Origin: an uncultured Eubacterium sp.
Lineage (GTDB): Bacteria > Bacillota > Clostridia > Lachnospirales > Lachnospiraceae
Direction of reading: 5' to 3'
NCBI GenBank assembly: GCA_910589665.1
Contig: CAJUTR010000016.1
Span: 1 to 62,006 of the forward strand
Length of the DNA: 62,006 nt
The notes beneath the pieces are model-generated. The model did no database searches and had not been told where the DNA came from. It saw only the letters and a list, made by a program, of their open reading frames with translations. A program made the position numbers and the translations under genes. Below are positions 35,288 to 44,275 of the stretch, one piece after another (position 1 is the stretch's first letter; the number at the start of each line of letters is the position of its first letter).

Positions 35288-36103
35288 ATGATCGTACAGC
35301 ACAATATTACATCAATGAATGCCAACAGACAGTTGGGCATCGTAGGCGGAAACCTTACAAAATCTACAGAGAAACTGGCAAGTGGTTACAGAGTAAACCG
35401 TGCAGCTGATGATGCAGCAGGACTTTCCATTTCTGAGAAGATGAGAGCACAGGTTCGTGGATTGAACAGAGCTTCTGACAATGCTCAGGACGGTATTTCC
35501 CTTATTCAGACAGCTGAGGGTGCTATGGAGCAGCAGCACGCTATCCTTCAGAGAACTCGTGAGCTGGTAGTTCAGGCATCTAACACAGGTACATTGGAGC
35601 AATCAAAAGAGAACGACTTCCAGAAGATCCAGGATGAGATCGATGAGCTGAAGACAGAGTATGAGAGAATCAACAAAGATACTGAGTTCAACAAGAAGAC
35701 ATTGTTGGATGGTACTTACAGCAAGCAGTTCCTTCAGATCGGAGCAAACAGCGGACAGGGAATCAGCGTAACGATTTCTACAACAGCTTGGTCGGCTGTA
35801 GATGTAACGGCATCTGCTGGTTCTACAAACTCCAGTAAGCTTTCCGTTGTAGATGCTATGCTTTCTAAAGTGTCTACGATGCGTTCTAAACTGGGTGCTA
35901 TCCAGAACCGTCTGGAGTACACCATCAAAGTGGATGACAACACAGCAGAGAACCTGCAGTCAGCAGAGAGCCGCATCCGTGATACAGATATGGCTGATGA
36001 GATGACGAGATTCTCCAAGGAAAGCATCCTTCAGCAGGCAGCTACTTCGATGCTTGCTCAGGCAAATCAGGCAAACCAGGGAGTACTTTCACTCTTACAG
36101 TAA
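35288..36103 (+). CDS. hag: flagellin
   Basis: Structural subunit of the flagellar filament, 271 residues. D0/D1 termini are conserved: MIVQHNITSMNANRQLG and RVNRAADDAAGLSISEKM at the N-terminus, RIRDTDMADEMTRFSKESIL and AQANQANQGVLSLLQ at the C-terminus. The central variable domain is short (about residues 140-210) and Ser/Thr/Ala-rich (STTAWSAVDVTASAGSTNS), providing likely O-glycosylation sites. Strong Shine-Dalgarno AAGGAGGA and a strong terminator fit very high expression. The glycan-modification island starts directly after it on the same strand. Confidence 0.97.
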   Translation: MIVQHNITSMNANRQLGIVGGNLTKSTEKLASGYRVNRAADDAAGLSISEKMRAQVRGLNRASDNAQDGISLIQTAEGAMEQQHAILQRTRELVVQASNTGTLEQSKENDFQKIQDEIDELKTEYERINKDTEFNKKTLLDGTYSKQFLQIGANSGQGISVTISTTAWSAVDVTASAGSTNSSKLSVVDAMLSKVSTMRSKLGAIQNRLEYTIKVDDNTAENLQSAESRIRDTDMADEMTRFSKESILQQAATSMLAQANQANQGVLSLLQ

Positions 36104-36175
36104 TCATATTTGTAAAGTTTGAGTATACCCAGATGGGTGTGTTTGATGACTGGTCAACATTTGTGCAAGTCGAGA

Positions 36176-36218
36176 GTGTCCCCGATATAAGTATATCGCT
36201 TAGCGGGGGCACTTTTTT
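36176..36218 (+). terminator. strong terminator of flagellin
   Basis: GTGTCCCCG pairs with CGGGGGCAC (one G-U) around a CGATATA/TATATCG inner stem, then TTTTTT. It separates flagellin from the glycan island, which must then depend on read-through or its own promoter. Confidence 0.9.
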
Positions 36219-36240
36219 CTTATGAAAGGAGTATGCTGCC

Positions 36241-37443
36241 GTGAAGGTGCTTTTGTATGAGTGGAATGCCTATATGCAGAGTGATTTGGAAGATGTTTTT
36301 CGAAGGATGAATATCATTTATGAAACTTTTTCCTGTCAGTTAGGGAATGAGGTAAGTGTAGTTGATGAATATTTTATCCGAAATTTTGGGAAGGTACTTC
36401 GAGAGGGGAATTTTGATGTTGTGATGTCGCTGAATTACTGGAAGTCAGTAGCGATTGCCAGTGATGAAGCACAGGTGCCCTATATCGCCTGGGGGTATGA
36501 CTGCCCGCTGTCACTGAAAATATTGGATTCCCTAGATTATAAGATGAGTCATCTGTTTGTGTTTGATAAGGTACAGTATCAATTTTATAAAGATAGAGGA
36601 ATTAATAACGTATATCATCTTCCACTAGCGGTAAATATAGAACGATTGGATCGAATTCAGTTGGCAGCAGACGAGAAGGAGGATTTTACCACAGATATTT
36701 CATTCGTTGGAAATATGTATGGCTCAGATTATCTGACACTAAAGTGTGTGCTGGATGACTATGAACGTGGATATTTTGAAAGTTTGATCGAGACTCAGTA
36801 TCGGATTTATGGGGATTATTTTATTGATGATCTGATTGCGGATGAATTGTTAGATGAATTGCAAAAAAAATTAAAAAAAGTGCCAGGCTTTTCCGGTACG
36901 ATTCAGGCGCCACGAGCGGAGTTTCGTGGATGGGTGACGATGATGCTGGCGAGAGAAATTACGAGACGGGAAAGGCTTCTGATCATTTCTGCGCTGTCAA
37001 GGCGTCATCCGTTTAAGTTATATTCCTCAGTAGAGGAAAAAATGCTGAGACATGTGGAATTTTGTGGTACGGTAAGTAGTCATTATGGAATGCCGAAAGT
37101 GTTTAAAGCAAGTAAAATAAATTTGAATATATCCTATAAACAGATTACGGTGGGAATGCCGCTCCGTGTACTGGATATTATGGGAGCGGGTGGTTTTCTG
37201 CTAAGTAATTACCAGGAGGAGCTTGTAGAAAATTTCCGGCCTGGCGTCGATTGTGTTATTTATGAAAGTATTGAGGATGCAATCGTAAAAGCAGAGTACT
37301 ATCTGGAACATGAAGAGGAGAGGATGGAAATCGCACATAACGGACATGAGGCAGTAAAGCGGTTTTCATATGAGACTCAGTTGGACAAGATGTTTCGAAT
37401 CGTTTTGGGTGATCAGTACCGCCAGTCTAATTCACTTAAATAG
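36241..37443 (+). CDS. CgeB-like glycosyltransferase
   Basis: A 400-residue predicted GT-B glycosyltransferase of the CgeB/DUF3880 type. The N-terminal half (MKVLLYEWNAYMQSDLEDVF) ends with YIAWGYDCPLSLKIL, a family-typical turn, and the C-terminal half has SFVGNMYG and FKASKINLNISYKQITVGMP with RVLDIMGAGGFLLSNY, the nucleotide-sugar binding region of this family. It starts at GTG, nine bases after AAAGGAG. CgeB-like enzymes next to flagellin are common in flagellar glycosylation loci. Its 3' end overlaps the convergent gene by 31 bases. Confidence 0.83.
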   Translation: MKVLLYEWNAYMQSDLEDVFRRMNIIYETFSCQLGNEVSVVDEYFIRNFGKVLREGNFDVVMSLNYWKSVAIASDEAQVPYIAWGYDCPLSLKILDSLDYKMSHLFVFDKVQYQFYKDRGINNVYHLPLAVNIERLDRIQLAADEKEDFTTDISFVGNMYGSDYLTLKCVLDDYERGYFESLIETQYRIYGDYFIDDLIADELLDELQKKLKKVPGFSGTIQAPRAEFRGWVTMMLAREITRRERLLIISALSRRHPFKLYSSVEEKMLRHVEFCGTVSSHYGMPKVFKASKINLNISYKQITVGMPLRVLDIMGAGGFLLSNYQEELVENFRPGVDCVIYESIEDAIVKAEYYLEHEEERMEIAHNGHEAVKRFSYETQLDKMFRIVLGDQYRQSNSLK

Positions 37444-37874
37444 GTGGGGAGAAAATCTTCAATGGATGGAGCAAAAAATACATTTCTCAAAAATGGATGT
37501 TTTTTTGTCACATAGTCCGTGTATTCTTTAGAAGAGAAGAGGAATGACATCGTAAAATTCATACGCATGTCCAAAATAACATCAAATATTTCCGGAGGGA
37601 AATCAATGTATGTGACGATATTAACAGTCAAATGATTTAGAGATGGTGCGGCATCTGTACTTAAAAGGTTATATCCAGCCATATTGACAGAGAGTATCAG
37701 CTGGCAGGTTTCAGGATGAATGCTTTTGATTAAGTTGTCGGTATCTACATCTGAACGAATGGGAACAAGTTTTGTTTCATAATTGTTCTTTTTCAGAACT
37801 GTAGATAGACGAGTTGCTAATTTTTTTTGGTTATCGTCAAGTAATGCGTTATATAATATCGTGATTTGTTTCAT
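37413..37874 (-). CDS. hypothetical protein inserted antisense in the glycan island
   Basis: A 153-residue protein, the only gene of the island on the minus strand. It begins MKQITILYNALLDDNQKKLA, and the middle LILSVNMAGYNLLSTDAAPS followed by VTYIDFPPEIFDVI resembles an alpha/beta Rossmann-like half-domain, faintly like the N-terminal domain of CgeB-type enzymes. No catalytic motif is clear. ATG 37874 has a perfect AGGAGG, and upstream codons up to 37979 are hydrophobic nonsense. An extended -10 promoter lies just upstream. It separates two CgeB-like genes and may be a regulator of the island or an insertion. Confidence 0.7.
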   Translation of the reverse strand: MKQITILYNALLDDNQKKLATRLSTVLKKNNYETKLVPIRSDVDTDNLIKSIHPETCQLILSVNMAGYNLLSTDAAPSLNHLTVNIVTYIDFPPEIFDVILDMRMNFTMSFLFSSKEYTDYVTKKHPFLRNVFFAPSIEDFLPTYLSELDWRY

Positions 37875-37904
37875 AAGTAGGCCTCCTAATAAAAATATAT
37901 TGTA

Positions 37905-37913
37905 ATTATAGCA
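37905..37913 (-). promoter_or_regulatory. extended -10 promoter of the antisense gene
   Basis: TGCTATAAT on the minus strand, about 30 bases upstream of the ATG; no good -35. Confidence 0.5.
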
Positions 37914-37963
37914 AAGAAAGAGAAAAAATGGAAGCCTAAAATTGTCTTGGAATGGAGAGAAAA

Positions 37964-39088
37964 ATGAAAGCATTAGCATGTGTTGGTATGGGAAAAACAG
38001 AGCTTGGTATCTTGGAGGGATTTCGCAGTGCTGGACTTGAGATCGATGAGATCTGTGTGTCGGATTTTACAGTGGATAAATGGAAAGAGGATGAATATCT
38101 GTTTGTATTTACGGCAGTTTTTTCCCCAGAAATATCGGCCGTGTGCCAGAATGCGCTGATTCCTTATCTTTCGTACATCATGGAATTGCCAGATGAGGCA
38201 GTGTACCATCCGTCGGTGAAAAATCCTTGTAATTTCATTTTTTGTTTTGACAGAGATGTCTGTGAGGGACTGCAGCAGGTAATTCCTGGGCGGTGTTTTC
38301 ATCTACCTCTTGGGGCGGATAGCAGCTGGTTTTCTGAAAGCGCAATTGAAAAAAATATGGATGTATCTTTTGTTGGTTCTTTGTGTGAGGGTAACGAAGC
38401 GTATGACAAGGCAGATGGATTTTCCGAGTATGCGAGGGGATATTTGGATGCTCTGATCAAGACGCAGGTTCGCATTTATGGCTACAATTTGCTCGAGACT
38501 GCTTTAAATAAGGATATTGTGAAAGAGATTAAAAGAAATGTCCCATGTGAACTGCTGCAAGGAGGGGAAGCAGTTGGATTAGAGCGGAGTATTATAGCGA
38601 GACATATTTTGGGCAATAAGGTGACGGAACTTGAGAGACATCAGCTGTTACATACAGTTTCCAGAAATTTTGAAATACATCTTTATACGGCGGATGAGGT
38701 ATCCGGGTTACCGGATCTCCATTTTCATAAACCTGTAACGTCATGGGAGGAACGGGCGAAGATTTACCGGACTAGTCGGATTAATCTGCATTTTACACAT
38801 CGTTCTGTTACGTCTGGTATTCCACAGGAGATATTTGAGATCATGGCGGCAGGGGGATTTGTTTTGACAAATTTCCAGCCGGAGATACCAGAAAATTTTG
38901 TGATAGGAGAACATCTTGAGACGTTTGTAAATGAGAAAGAATTATTAGATAAGATTGCATATTACCTCGAACATGAGGAGGAACGGGTTCAGATCGCTAA
39001 AGCCGGACAGCAGGCAGTGAAAGAATATCATTCGTATTTGTCCAGGGCGGTTACCATGTTTAATACGGTATTTTCCGATGACAATTAG
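37964..39088 (+). CDS. CgeB-like glycosyltransferase
   Basis: A 374-residue relative of the first island glycosyltransferase: MKALACVGMGKTELGILEGF at the start, DVSFVGSLCEG in the middle, and a C-terminal SRINLHFTHRSVTSGIP followed by IFEIMAAGGFVLTNFQ. The shared ISFVG/DVSFVG, ITVGMP/VTSGIP and MGAGGF/MAAGGF motifs show the two are paralogues. ATG 37964 follows GGAGAG; an ATG 12 bases earlier overlaps that site. It precedes the first giant glycosyltransferase by 15 bases. Confidence 0.82.
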   Translation: MKALACVGMGKTELGILEGFRSAGLEIDEICVSDFTVDKWKEDEYLFVFTAVFSPEISAVCQNALIPYLSYIMELPDEAVYHPSVKNPCNFIFCFDRDVCEGLQQVIPGRCFHLPLGADSSWFSESAIEKNMDVSFVGSLCEGNEAYDKADGFSEYARGYLDALIKTQVRIYGYNLLETALNKDIVKEIKRNVPCELLQGGEAVGLERSIIARHILGNKVTELERHQLLHTVSRNFEIHLYTADEVSGLPDLHFHKPVTSWEERAKIYRTSRINLHFTHRSVTSGIPQEIFEIMAAGGFVLTNFQPEIPENFVIGEHLETFVNEKELLDKIAYYLEHEEERVQIAKAGQQAVKEYHSYLSRAVTMFNTVFSDDN

Positions 39089-39103
39089 GAAGGAAGAAAA
39101 AGT

Positions 39104-42100
39104 GTGAACGATCATAAATTTTGTTTTGTTATTTGTGCCAATAAAGAAAAAGTTCTAGAAGAGTGCCTGTGGTATATTGGCCAGCTTTTGGTACCAGAGG
39201 GATATGAAAAAGAGATACTTGTCATCCGGGGTGCAGTGTCGATGACAAGTGGATATAATAAGGCGATGAAGCAGTCAGATGCAAAATATAAAATTTACTT
39301 ACATCAGGATGTTTTGATCGTAAACCAGAACATATTATCAGAGCTTTTGGAGATTTTTCGTGATGCTTCGATTGGACTGGTTGGGACGATTGGTAGAAAA
39401 GATTTTATGCCCACAGCCGAATATACGACAAACTGGGATTCCGGGACGGTAGAGGTTTGTAATGTTTCTGATACGTATTGTTATGAATGGCGTTTGAAAG
39501 AGAATGAAAAATGGATGGATGTCGTTGCGATTGATGGTATTTTTATGGCAACTCAGTATGATCTTGTCTGGGATGAGAAGAATTTTGACGGCTGGGATTT
39601 TTATGATATATCCCAGTCGGCGGTCTTTTTAAGAGAGGGGTATCGTATTGTAGTGCCATGTGTCCCGCGAGAGGAATTATGGTGTTTCCATGATGCAGGA
39701 CAAAGCGAATATTATGCGTGGGATAGATATCGCAGGATATTTTGTGATATGTATGGTTCTGAGGGGTATCAATATCAGGTTTTAAAATGGGGAAGAACAA
39801 GTGAAGATACACTTAAAAAACGCCAGCAGGTAAGAGAGGCATTTGCGGCTGGGGACTTGGAGAAAACAAATCAGTATCTACAAGAGCTGGGAGGTAAAAA
39901 TTTTGATACCAGGACAGCTTATATCATGTTGTATATGCTGATCACACTGGATGAATGGCTGGAATTGGGATATTCTGCCTTTTCGGGGGAGGAAACGTTT
40001 GAAATATTTATAACAGAGTATGATGAGGTGAAGTTTCTTCTGAGACGGATTTATTTTGGCTTATCAGAGAGTGAGGCATGGGTGAATCTGCAGGAGAAAC
40101 TGGAAGCAGGCAGGATCACGATGCGTATGTTATATCAGGCGGTTCAGACCTGCGTATTTGACTCAGATGGTTTATGGGATAAAATATATACGTATTTTCA
40201 GAAGATGATTCGCACACAGATGATGCAGGGAGAGATTCTAAAGACCGAACGGCTGTTGTGCCAGCTGAAGCGGAAGGAACGCAGGAAAGTGGAGAATCTG
40301 CTGCTGAAACTGATAGAGATTTTCCGCTGTGAGGTGGAGAAAGAGGTGTCGTTGGCACTGTTTGATGTGTCGCGGGATGTAGATTGGCTGGCAGAACACT
40401 ATATGTATCTGGAATGTGAGCTGCACAAGCTGGAACTCGAATCACCAGAAGCGGATGTACAGAAGTTTTATGAGTATATCACTTATAACAATGTGTCGGA
40501 TGAAATGATATTTAATATTGTAAAAGAAGATATTCCATATCAGAAAAGGCTGTTTCAGAATTTGGCAGCAATTTTTGCCGTCAATGAGGGGGAGCAGTCT
40601 GAGCGGGCAGAACATTATTCACGTCTTGCAGGAAGTGAAGAGGAACATAGCGGTACAGAAGAATGGAGGTTTAATGATCATAAAATTTGCTTCGTTATTT
40701 GTGCCAATGATGAGAGATATTTGGAAGAATGTTTATGGTATATAGATAAGCTTCTTGTTCCAGAAGGATATGAGTGTGAAACAGTTGTTATGCGTGATGC
40801 CCTTTCGATGACAAATGGTTATAACCGTGCGATGGTGCGTTCGGATGCGAAATATAAAGTATATCTGCATCAGGATGTTTTGATCGTAAATCCCAACATC
40901 ATTGTGGATTTACTGGATATATTCAAAGAATCTTCGGTGGGAATGGTAGGAGTCATCGGAAAAAAGGAGATGCTTTCTTCTGGGGCATATACCAGGGATT
41001 GGGATGCTGGTGCGGCTGTGGTTTGCAATGCTACGGGGTGCTATACGTTTAACTGGTCGAATGGAGAAGATGAGAAATATACAGAAGTAAGTGCCATCGA
41101 TGGGATGTTTATGGCAACCCAGTATGACCTGCCATGGGAAGAGGAGAGTTTTGATGGATGGGATTTCTATGATATTTCCCAGTCTGAGCGTGTACGGCAG
41201 GCAGGCTTTCGTATCGTGGTGCCGTGTATCGGAAGAGAAGGAAGATCGTGGATCTTTCATGACGCCGGCCAGTGTGAGTATGCGGAATGGGATAAGTATA
41301 GAAACGTGTTTTGTGAAAAATATGCTTCTAGTGGTTACCGGTATAAAGCACTGGACTGGGAATATTCTGAGGAAGAGTTAAGAGCGAAGCGGCAAGCAGT
41401 ACTCAAAGCGTTTGTGGCGGGGGATTATGAAAAGACAACAAGGTGTCTGGAAGATTTGGGGGCAGACCATTTGGATAATCCGCTGGCATATGTGGTTTTA
41501 TTTTTGAAAGTGAGAGCGGAGGAATTGATGGCGTCTGGATATACCAACTATGAAGATGCAGAAAAAATGGACGCTTTTCAACATGATTATGATGAGGCTA
41601 AATTTTTGCTGAGGCGAATATACTTCGGAGATGAGGATGAGGCGTGGGATCATTTATGGCAGGGAGTATGTGCGGGTACCTATACGATGAAAATGCTTTG
41701 GTCGGTCTCGCATATCTGTGTAAATGAAACGAGCCGTCTCTGGTGGAATGTGTTTGCCAGATATCAGAAAGCGGTTCGTTCCTTCCTGCTTCAGGGAGAG
41801 GTACTGGCGGCAGAACATTTGCTCACTCAACTTGATGAAAGGTGGAGGGGGAAGGAAGGAAACATGTTACTCATACTGATTCGAGTGTTCCGACGCGAGG
41901 TAGAAAAAGGTATTTCGCCGACTGTGTTTGATGTGGCGCAAAATCCAGAGGAACTGACGGTGCATTTTATCCGCCTGAAGCTTTATCTGCGGCGTGTAGA
42001 ATTTGGACTTCCCGAAAAATATCAGGATGAAATGTATGATTATTGTAAGAAAATGGGTGTATCGGATTATTTGATTCTTCATTTCTTACGGCATAATATT

Positions 42101-42211
42101 TTTTATAAAGAGGAATTTTGCCGCAGCATGTCACGATTATTTGCAAAAAAAGAAGGCGTAGGTTCCATGCGGGCAAATCTGTATGCCCAGCTGGCGCAGA
42201 GTAAAAGGTAA
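39104..42211 (+). CDS. tandem two-domain glycosyltransferase
   Basis: A 1,035-residue protein made of two homologous halves. Each has a GT-A-like glycosyltransferase domain of about 240 residues (starts near 1 and 523) and a helical, TPR-like region. Each GT domain has FCFVICAN-type start, SMTSGYN or SMTNGYN, YLHQDVLIVN (the probable DxD-like motif), FDGWDFYDISQS and a later FHDAGQ. The family resembles Pfam Glyco_tranf_2_5. Both halves keep all these motifs, so both may be active. GTG start, eight bases after AAGGAAG. Related genes lie downstream. Confidence 0.8.
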   Translation: MNDHKFCFVICANKEKVLEECLWYIGQLLVPEGYEKEILVIRGAVSMTSGYNKAMKQSDAKYKIYLHQDVLIVNQNILSELLEIFRDASIGLVGTIGRKDFMPTAEYTTNWDSGTVEVCNVSDTYCYEWRLKENEKWMDVVAIDGIFMATQYDLVWDEKNFDGWDFYDISQSAVFLREGYRIVVPCVPREELWCFHDAGQSEYYAWDRYRRIFCDMYGSEGYQYQVLKWGRTSEDTLKKRQQVREAFAAGDLEKTNQYLQELGGKNFDTRTAYIMLYMLITLDEWLELGYSAFSGEETFEIFITEYDEVKFLLRRIYFGLSESEAWVNLQEKLEAGRITMRMLYQAVQTCVFDSDGLWDKIYTYFQKMIRTQMMQGEILKTERLLCQLKRKERRKVENLLLKLIEIFRCEVEKEVSLALFDVSRDVDWLAEHYMYLECELHKLELESPEADVQKFYEYITYNNVSDEMIFNIVKEDIPYQKRLFQNLAAIFAVNEGEQSERAEHYSRLAGSEEEHSGTEEWRFNDHKICFVICANDERYLEECLWYIDKLLVPEGYECETVVMRDALSMTNGYNRAMVRSDAKYKVYLHQDVLIVNPNIIVDLLDIFKESSVGMVGVIGKKEMLSSGAYTRDWDAGAAVVCNATGCYTFNWSNGEDEKYTEVSAIDGMFMATQYDLPWEEESFDGWDFYDISQSERVRQAGFRIVVPCIGREGRSWIFHDAGQCEYAEWDKYRNVFCEKYASSGYRYKALDWEYSEEELRAKRQAVLKAFVAGDYEKTTRCLEDLGADHLDNPLAYVVLFLKVRAEELMASGYTNYEDAEKMDAFQHDYDEAKFLLRRIYFGDEDEAWDHLWQGVCAGTYTMKMLWSVSHICVNETSRLWWNVFARYQKAVRSFLLQGEVLAAEHLLTQLDERWRGKEGNMLLILIRVFRREVEKGISPTVFDVAQNPEELTVHFIRLKLYLRRVEFGLPEKYQDEMYDYCKKMGVSDYLILHFLRHNIFYKEEFCRSMSRLFAKKEGVGSMRANLYAQLAQSKR

Positions 42212-42247
42212 CTGGGATGTTTTTATGAGATAGGAAGGACGGTTTAG

Positions 42248-42970
42248 ATGGATCAACAAAAAATATGTTTTATCTTGTGTTCGAACGATGAGTTTCAGGC
42301 AAGGGAATGCGAGCTTTATATCGGACAGCTTCTTGTACCGGACGATTATGAGGTGGAGGTGCTTGTTGTCACGGAGGCCAAAAGTATGACAAGCGGATAT
42401 AATGAGGCAATGGATGCTTCAGATGCCAAATACAAAGTATATCTGCATCACGATGTGCTGATCCTGAAGCCGGATTTTCTGTACAATATGTTAGAATTGT
42501 TTCAAAAGCATCCGGAAATCGGTATGTTTGGAGTGGCAGGAAATGAAAGTATCGCAGAGGATGGCGGAATGTGGTCAGATGGAACTTGGCGCCGGACGGG
42601 CGAGATCCTGGTAGACCGTGTGACAGAGAGGGATTATTCCTTTTTTGCCAGGGCTGAAGGGGAGTATTCTAAAGTCATAACGCTGGACGGACTTCTGATG
42701 GTTACGCAGTATGACATACCGTGGCGGGAGGATTTATTTCAGGGCTGGGATTATTATGATGCGTCCCAAAGTGTAGAATTTTGGAAAGCCGGGTATGAGG
42801 TCGTCGTGCCTTATATGGATGCTCCGTGGTGTTTGCACGAAAATGATGTATTGAATATGGCGGATTACGACACATGGCGGACTGTTTTTGTGGAAGAGTA
42901 TGAGGAATATTATAAAAATTGGATGAAGGAGCATCCATCGAAGCTGCGAAAATCTGAGAAGAGTGTGTGA
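42248..42970 (+). CDS. single-domain glycosyltransferase of the same family
   Basis: A 240-residue protein corresponding to one GT domain of the giant neighbours: ICFILCSNDEFQ, SMTSGYNEAM, YLHHDVLILK, FQGWDYYDASQS and CLHENDVL. It lacks the helical repeat region. It may transfer a different sugar to the same glycan or be the ancestral single-domain form. The stop is directly followed by the aminotransferase gene's ribosome site. Confidence 0.82.
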   Translation: MDQQKICFILCSNDEFQARECELYIGQLLVPDDYEVEVLVVTEAKSMTSGYNEAMDASDAKYKVYLHHDVLILKPDFLYNMLELFQKHPEIGMFGVAGNESIAEDGGMWSDGTWRRTGEILVDRVTERDYSFFARAEGEYSKVITLDGLLMVTQYDIPWREDLFQGWDYYDASQSVEFWKAGYEVVVPYMDAPWCLHENDVLNMADYDTWRTVFVEEYEEYYKNWMKEHPSKLRKSEKSV

Positions 42971-42982
42971 ATGGAGGAATCT

Positions 42983-44092
42983 ATGTCAGAAGAAATTTTT
43001 GTCACGAGAAGTTCCATGCCTCAGATGGAGGAATATGTTAACATGATAAAGTCAATCTGGGATACGCACCGGATGACGAATATGGGAATCTTTCACCAGG
43101 AACTGGAGAATAAGCTGTGTGATTATTTGGATGTGGAACAGGTATCTCTGATGGTGAACGGACATATGGCTCTGGAACTTGCGATACAGGTAATGAATTT
43201 TCCAAAAGGGAGTGAGGTGATTACCACGCCCTTTACTTTTATTTCCACCACTCATGCTATTTTACGAAATGGACTGGAACCAGTGTTTTGTGATGTCAAG
43301 GCGGATTATACGATAGATGAGGAAAAAATAGAAGAACTGATCACGGAAAAAACGGTCGCTATTGTTCCAGTGCATGTGTATGGAAATATATGTAATGTAG
43401 AAAAAATTCAGGAAATTGCATTTAAGTACGACCTGAAAGTAATTTATGATGCGGCACATGCCTTTGGGGAGGTATACAAGGGAAAAGGGGTTGCCTCTTT
43501 TGGCGATCTGTCTGTTTTTAGTTTTCATGCGACAAAAGTGTTCAATACGATAGAAGGAGGAGCAGTCTGCTTTTCAAACCGCGATATTTACGAGCGGCTT
43601 TACAATTTAAAAAACTTCGGAATACGCTCTGAAGAATTGGTCGTGTCTGTGGGAGCCAATGCGAAAATGAATGAATTTGCGGCTGCGATGGGGCTCTGTA
43701 ATTTAAAGCATATCGAACGTGATATTGCAGAAAGGAAAAAACTTGCCGAGCTTTATGAGAAAAGATTAAAGGATTGTGAAAGTGTTGTACTAAATTCATA
43801 TGACCCGAATGTTGTTCCGAATTATGGGTATTTTCCTGTTTTGTTTCCAAATGAGGAGACTAGAAACCAGATATATGACGAATTGAAGAGCCAGGGCATT
43901 CATACGAGAAAATATTTTTATCCGTTGACGGCAGATCAGGTCTGTTTTAAAAACAAATATAAGGATAAAAAGATAGACAGGGCAAGAGATTTTTCTAAGA
44001 GGGTACTTGTCCTACCTATATATCCTGAACTGAAAGAAGAAATCGTGGAGAGAGTTTCGGATGTGATTCTGTTACATGGGGCAGATAATTGA
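42983..44092 (+). CDS. DegT/DnrJ/EryC1/StrS sugar aminotransferase
   Basis: PLP enzyme that places an amino group on a nucleotide-activated keto-sugar. The 369-residue protein has the PLP lysine Lys185 in SFHATKVFNTIEGG and the PLP-nitrogen aspartate in DAAHAFGE. The HATKVFNTIEGG form is typical of the 3-keto-sugar (FdtB/QdtB-like) branch. ATG 42983 follows ATGGAGG. No dTDP-glucose pathway genes are present in the window, so the keto-sugar substrate must be made elsewhere. An amino group would be a natural acceptor for further acyl or other modifications. Confidence 0.93.
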   Translation: MSEEIFVTRSSMPQMEEYVNMIKSIWDTHRMTNMGIFHQELENKLCDYLDVEQVSLMVNGHMALELAIQVMNFPKGSEVITTPFTFISTTHAILRNGLEPVFCDVKADYTIDEEKIEELITEKTVAIVPVHVYGNICNVEKIQEIAFKYDLKVIYDAAHAFGEVYKGKGVASFGDLSVFSFHATKVFNTIEGGAVCFSNRDIYERLYNLKNFGIRSEELVVSVGANAKMNEFAAAMGLCNLKHIERDIAERKKLAELYEKRLKDCESVVLNSYDPNVVPNYGYFPVLFPNEETRNQIYDELKSQGIHTRKYFYPLTADQVCFKNKYKDKKIDRARDFSKRVLVLPIYPELKEEIVERVSDVILLHGADN

Positions 44093-44117
44093 TTATTCAA
44101 TATTGCTATGATATAAT
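44089..44117 (+). promoter_or_regulatory. internal sigma-A promoter of the island
   Basis: TTGATT, 17 bases, TATAAT, overlapping the end of the aminotransferase gene. It could drive the second giant glycosyltransferase and all that follows; the flagellin-side half of the island has no such clear promoter. Confidence 0.7.
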
Positions 44118-44275
44118 GAAAAGTATTACTGGGGGAGCAGATAACAGAGTACTTAAAAACCCGAACCGAGTTATGCTGTTTTTGCGGAGAACCTCAGTTG
44201 TAAAAGGAGCGGAAATAACAGACTAGGCAATCGATTATATAAAAGTATAAGGATTTTTTGAAAGGAAAAACAGGA

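Noticed and set aside
36114..36140. TAAAGTTT after flagellin as a sigma-28 -35
   Set aside because: The -35-like sequence is perfect but no CCGATA follows at the right distance.
36181..36190. CCGATAT within the flagellin terminator as a sigma-28 -10
   Set aside because: No TAAA/TAAG lies 15 bases upstream; it is part of the terminator stem.
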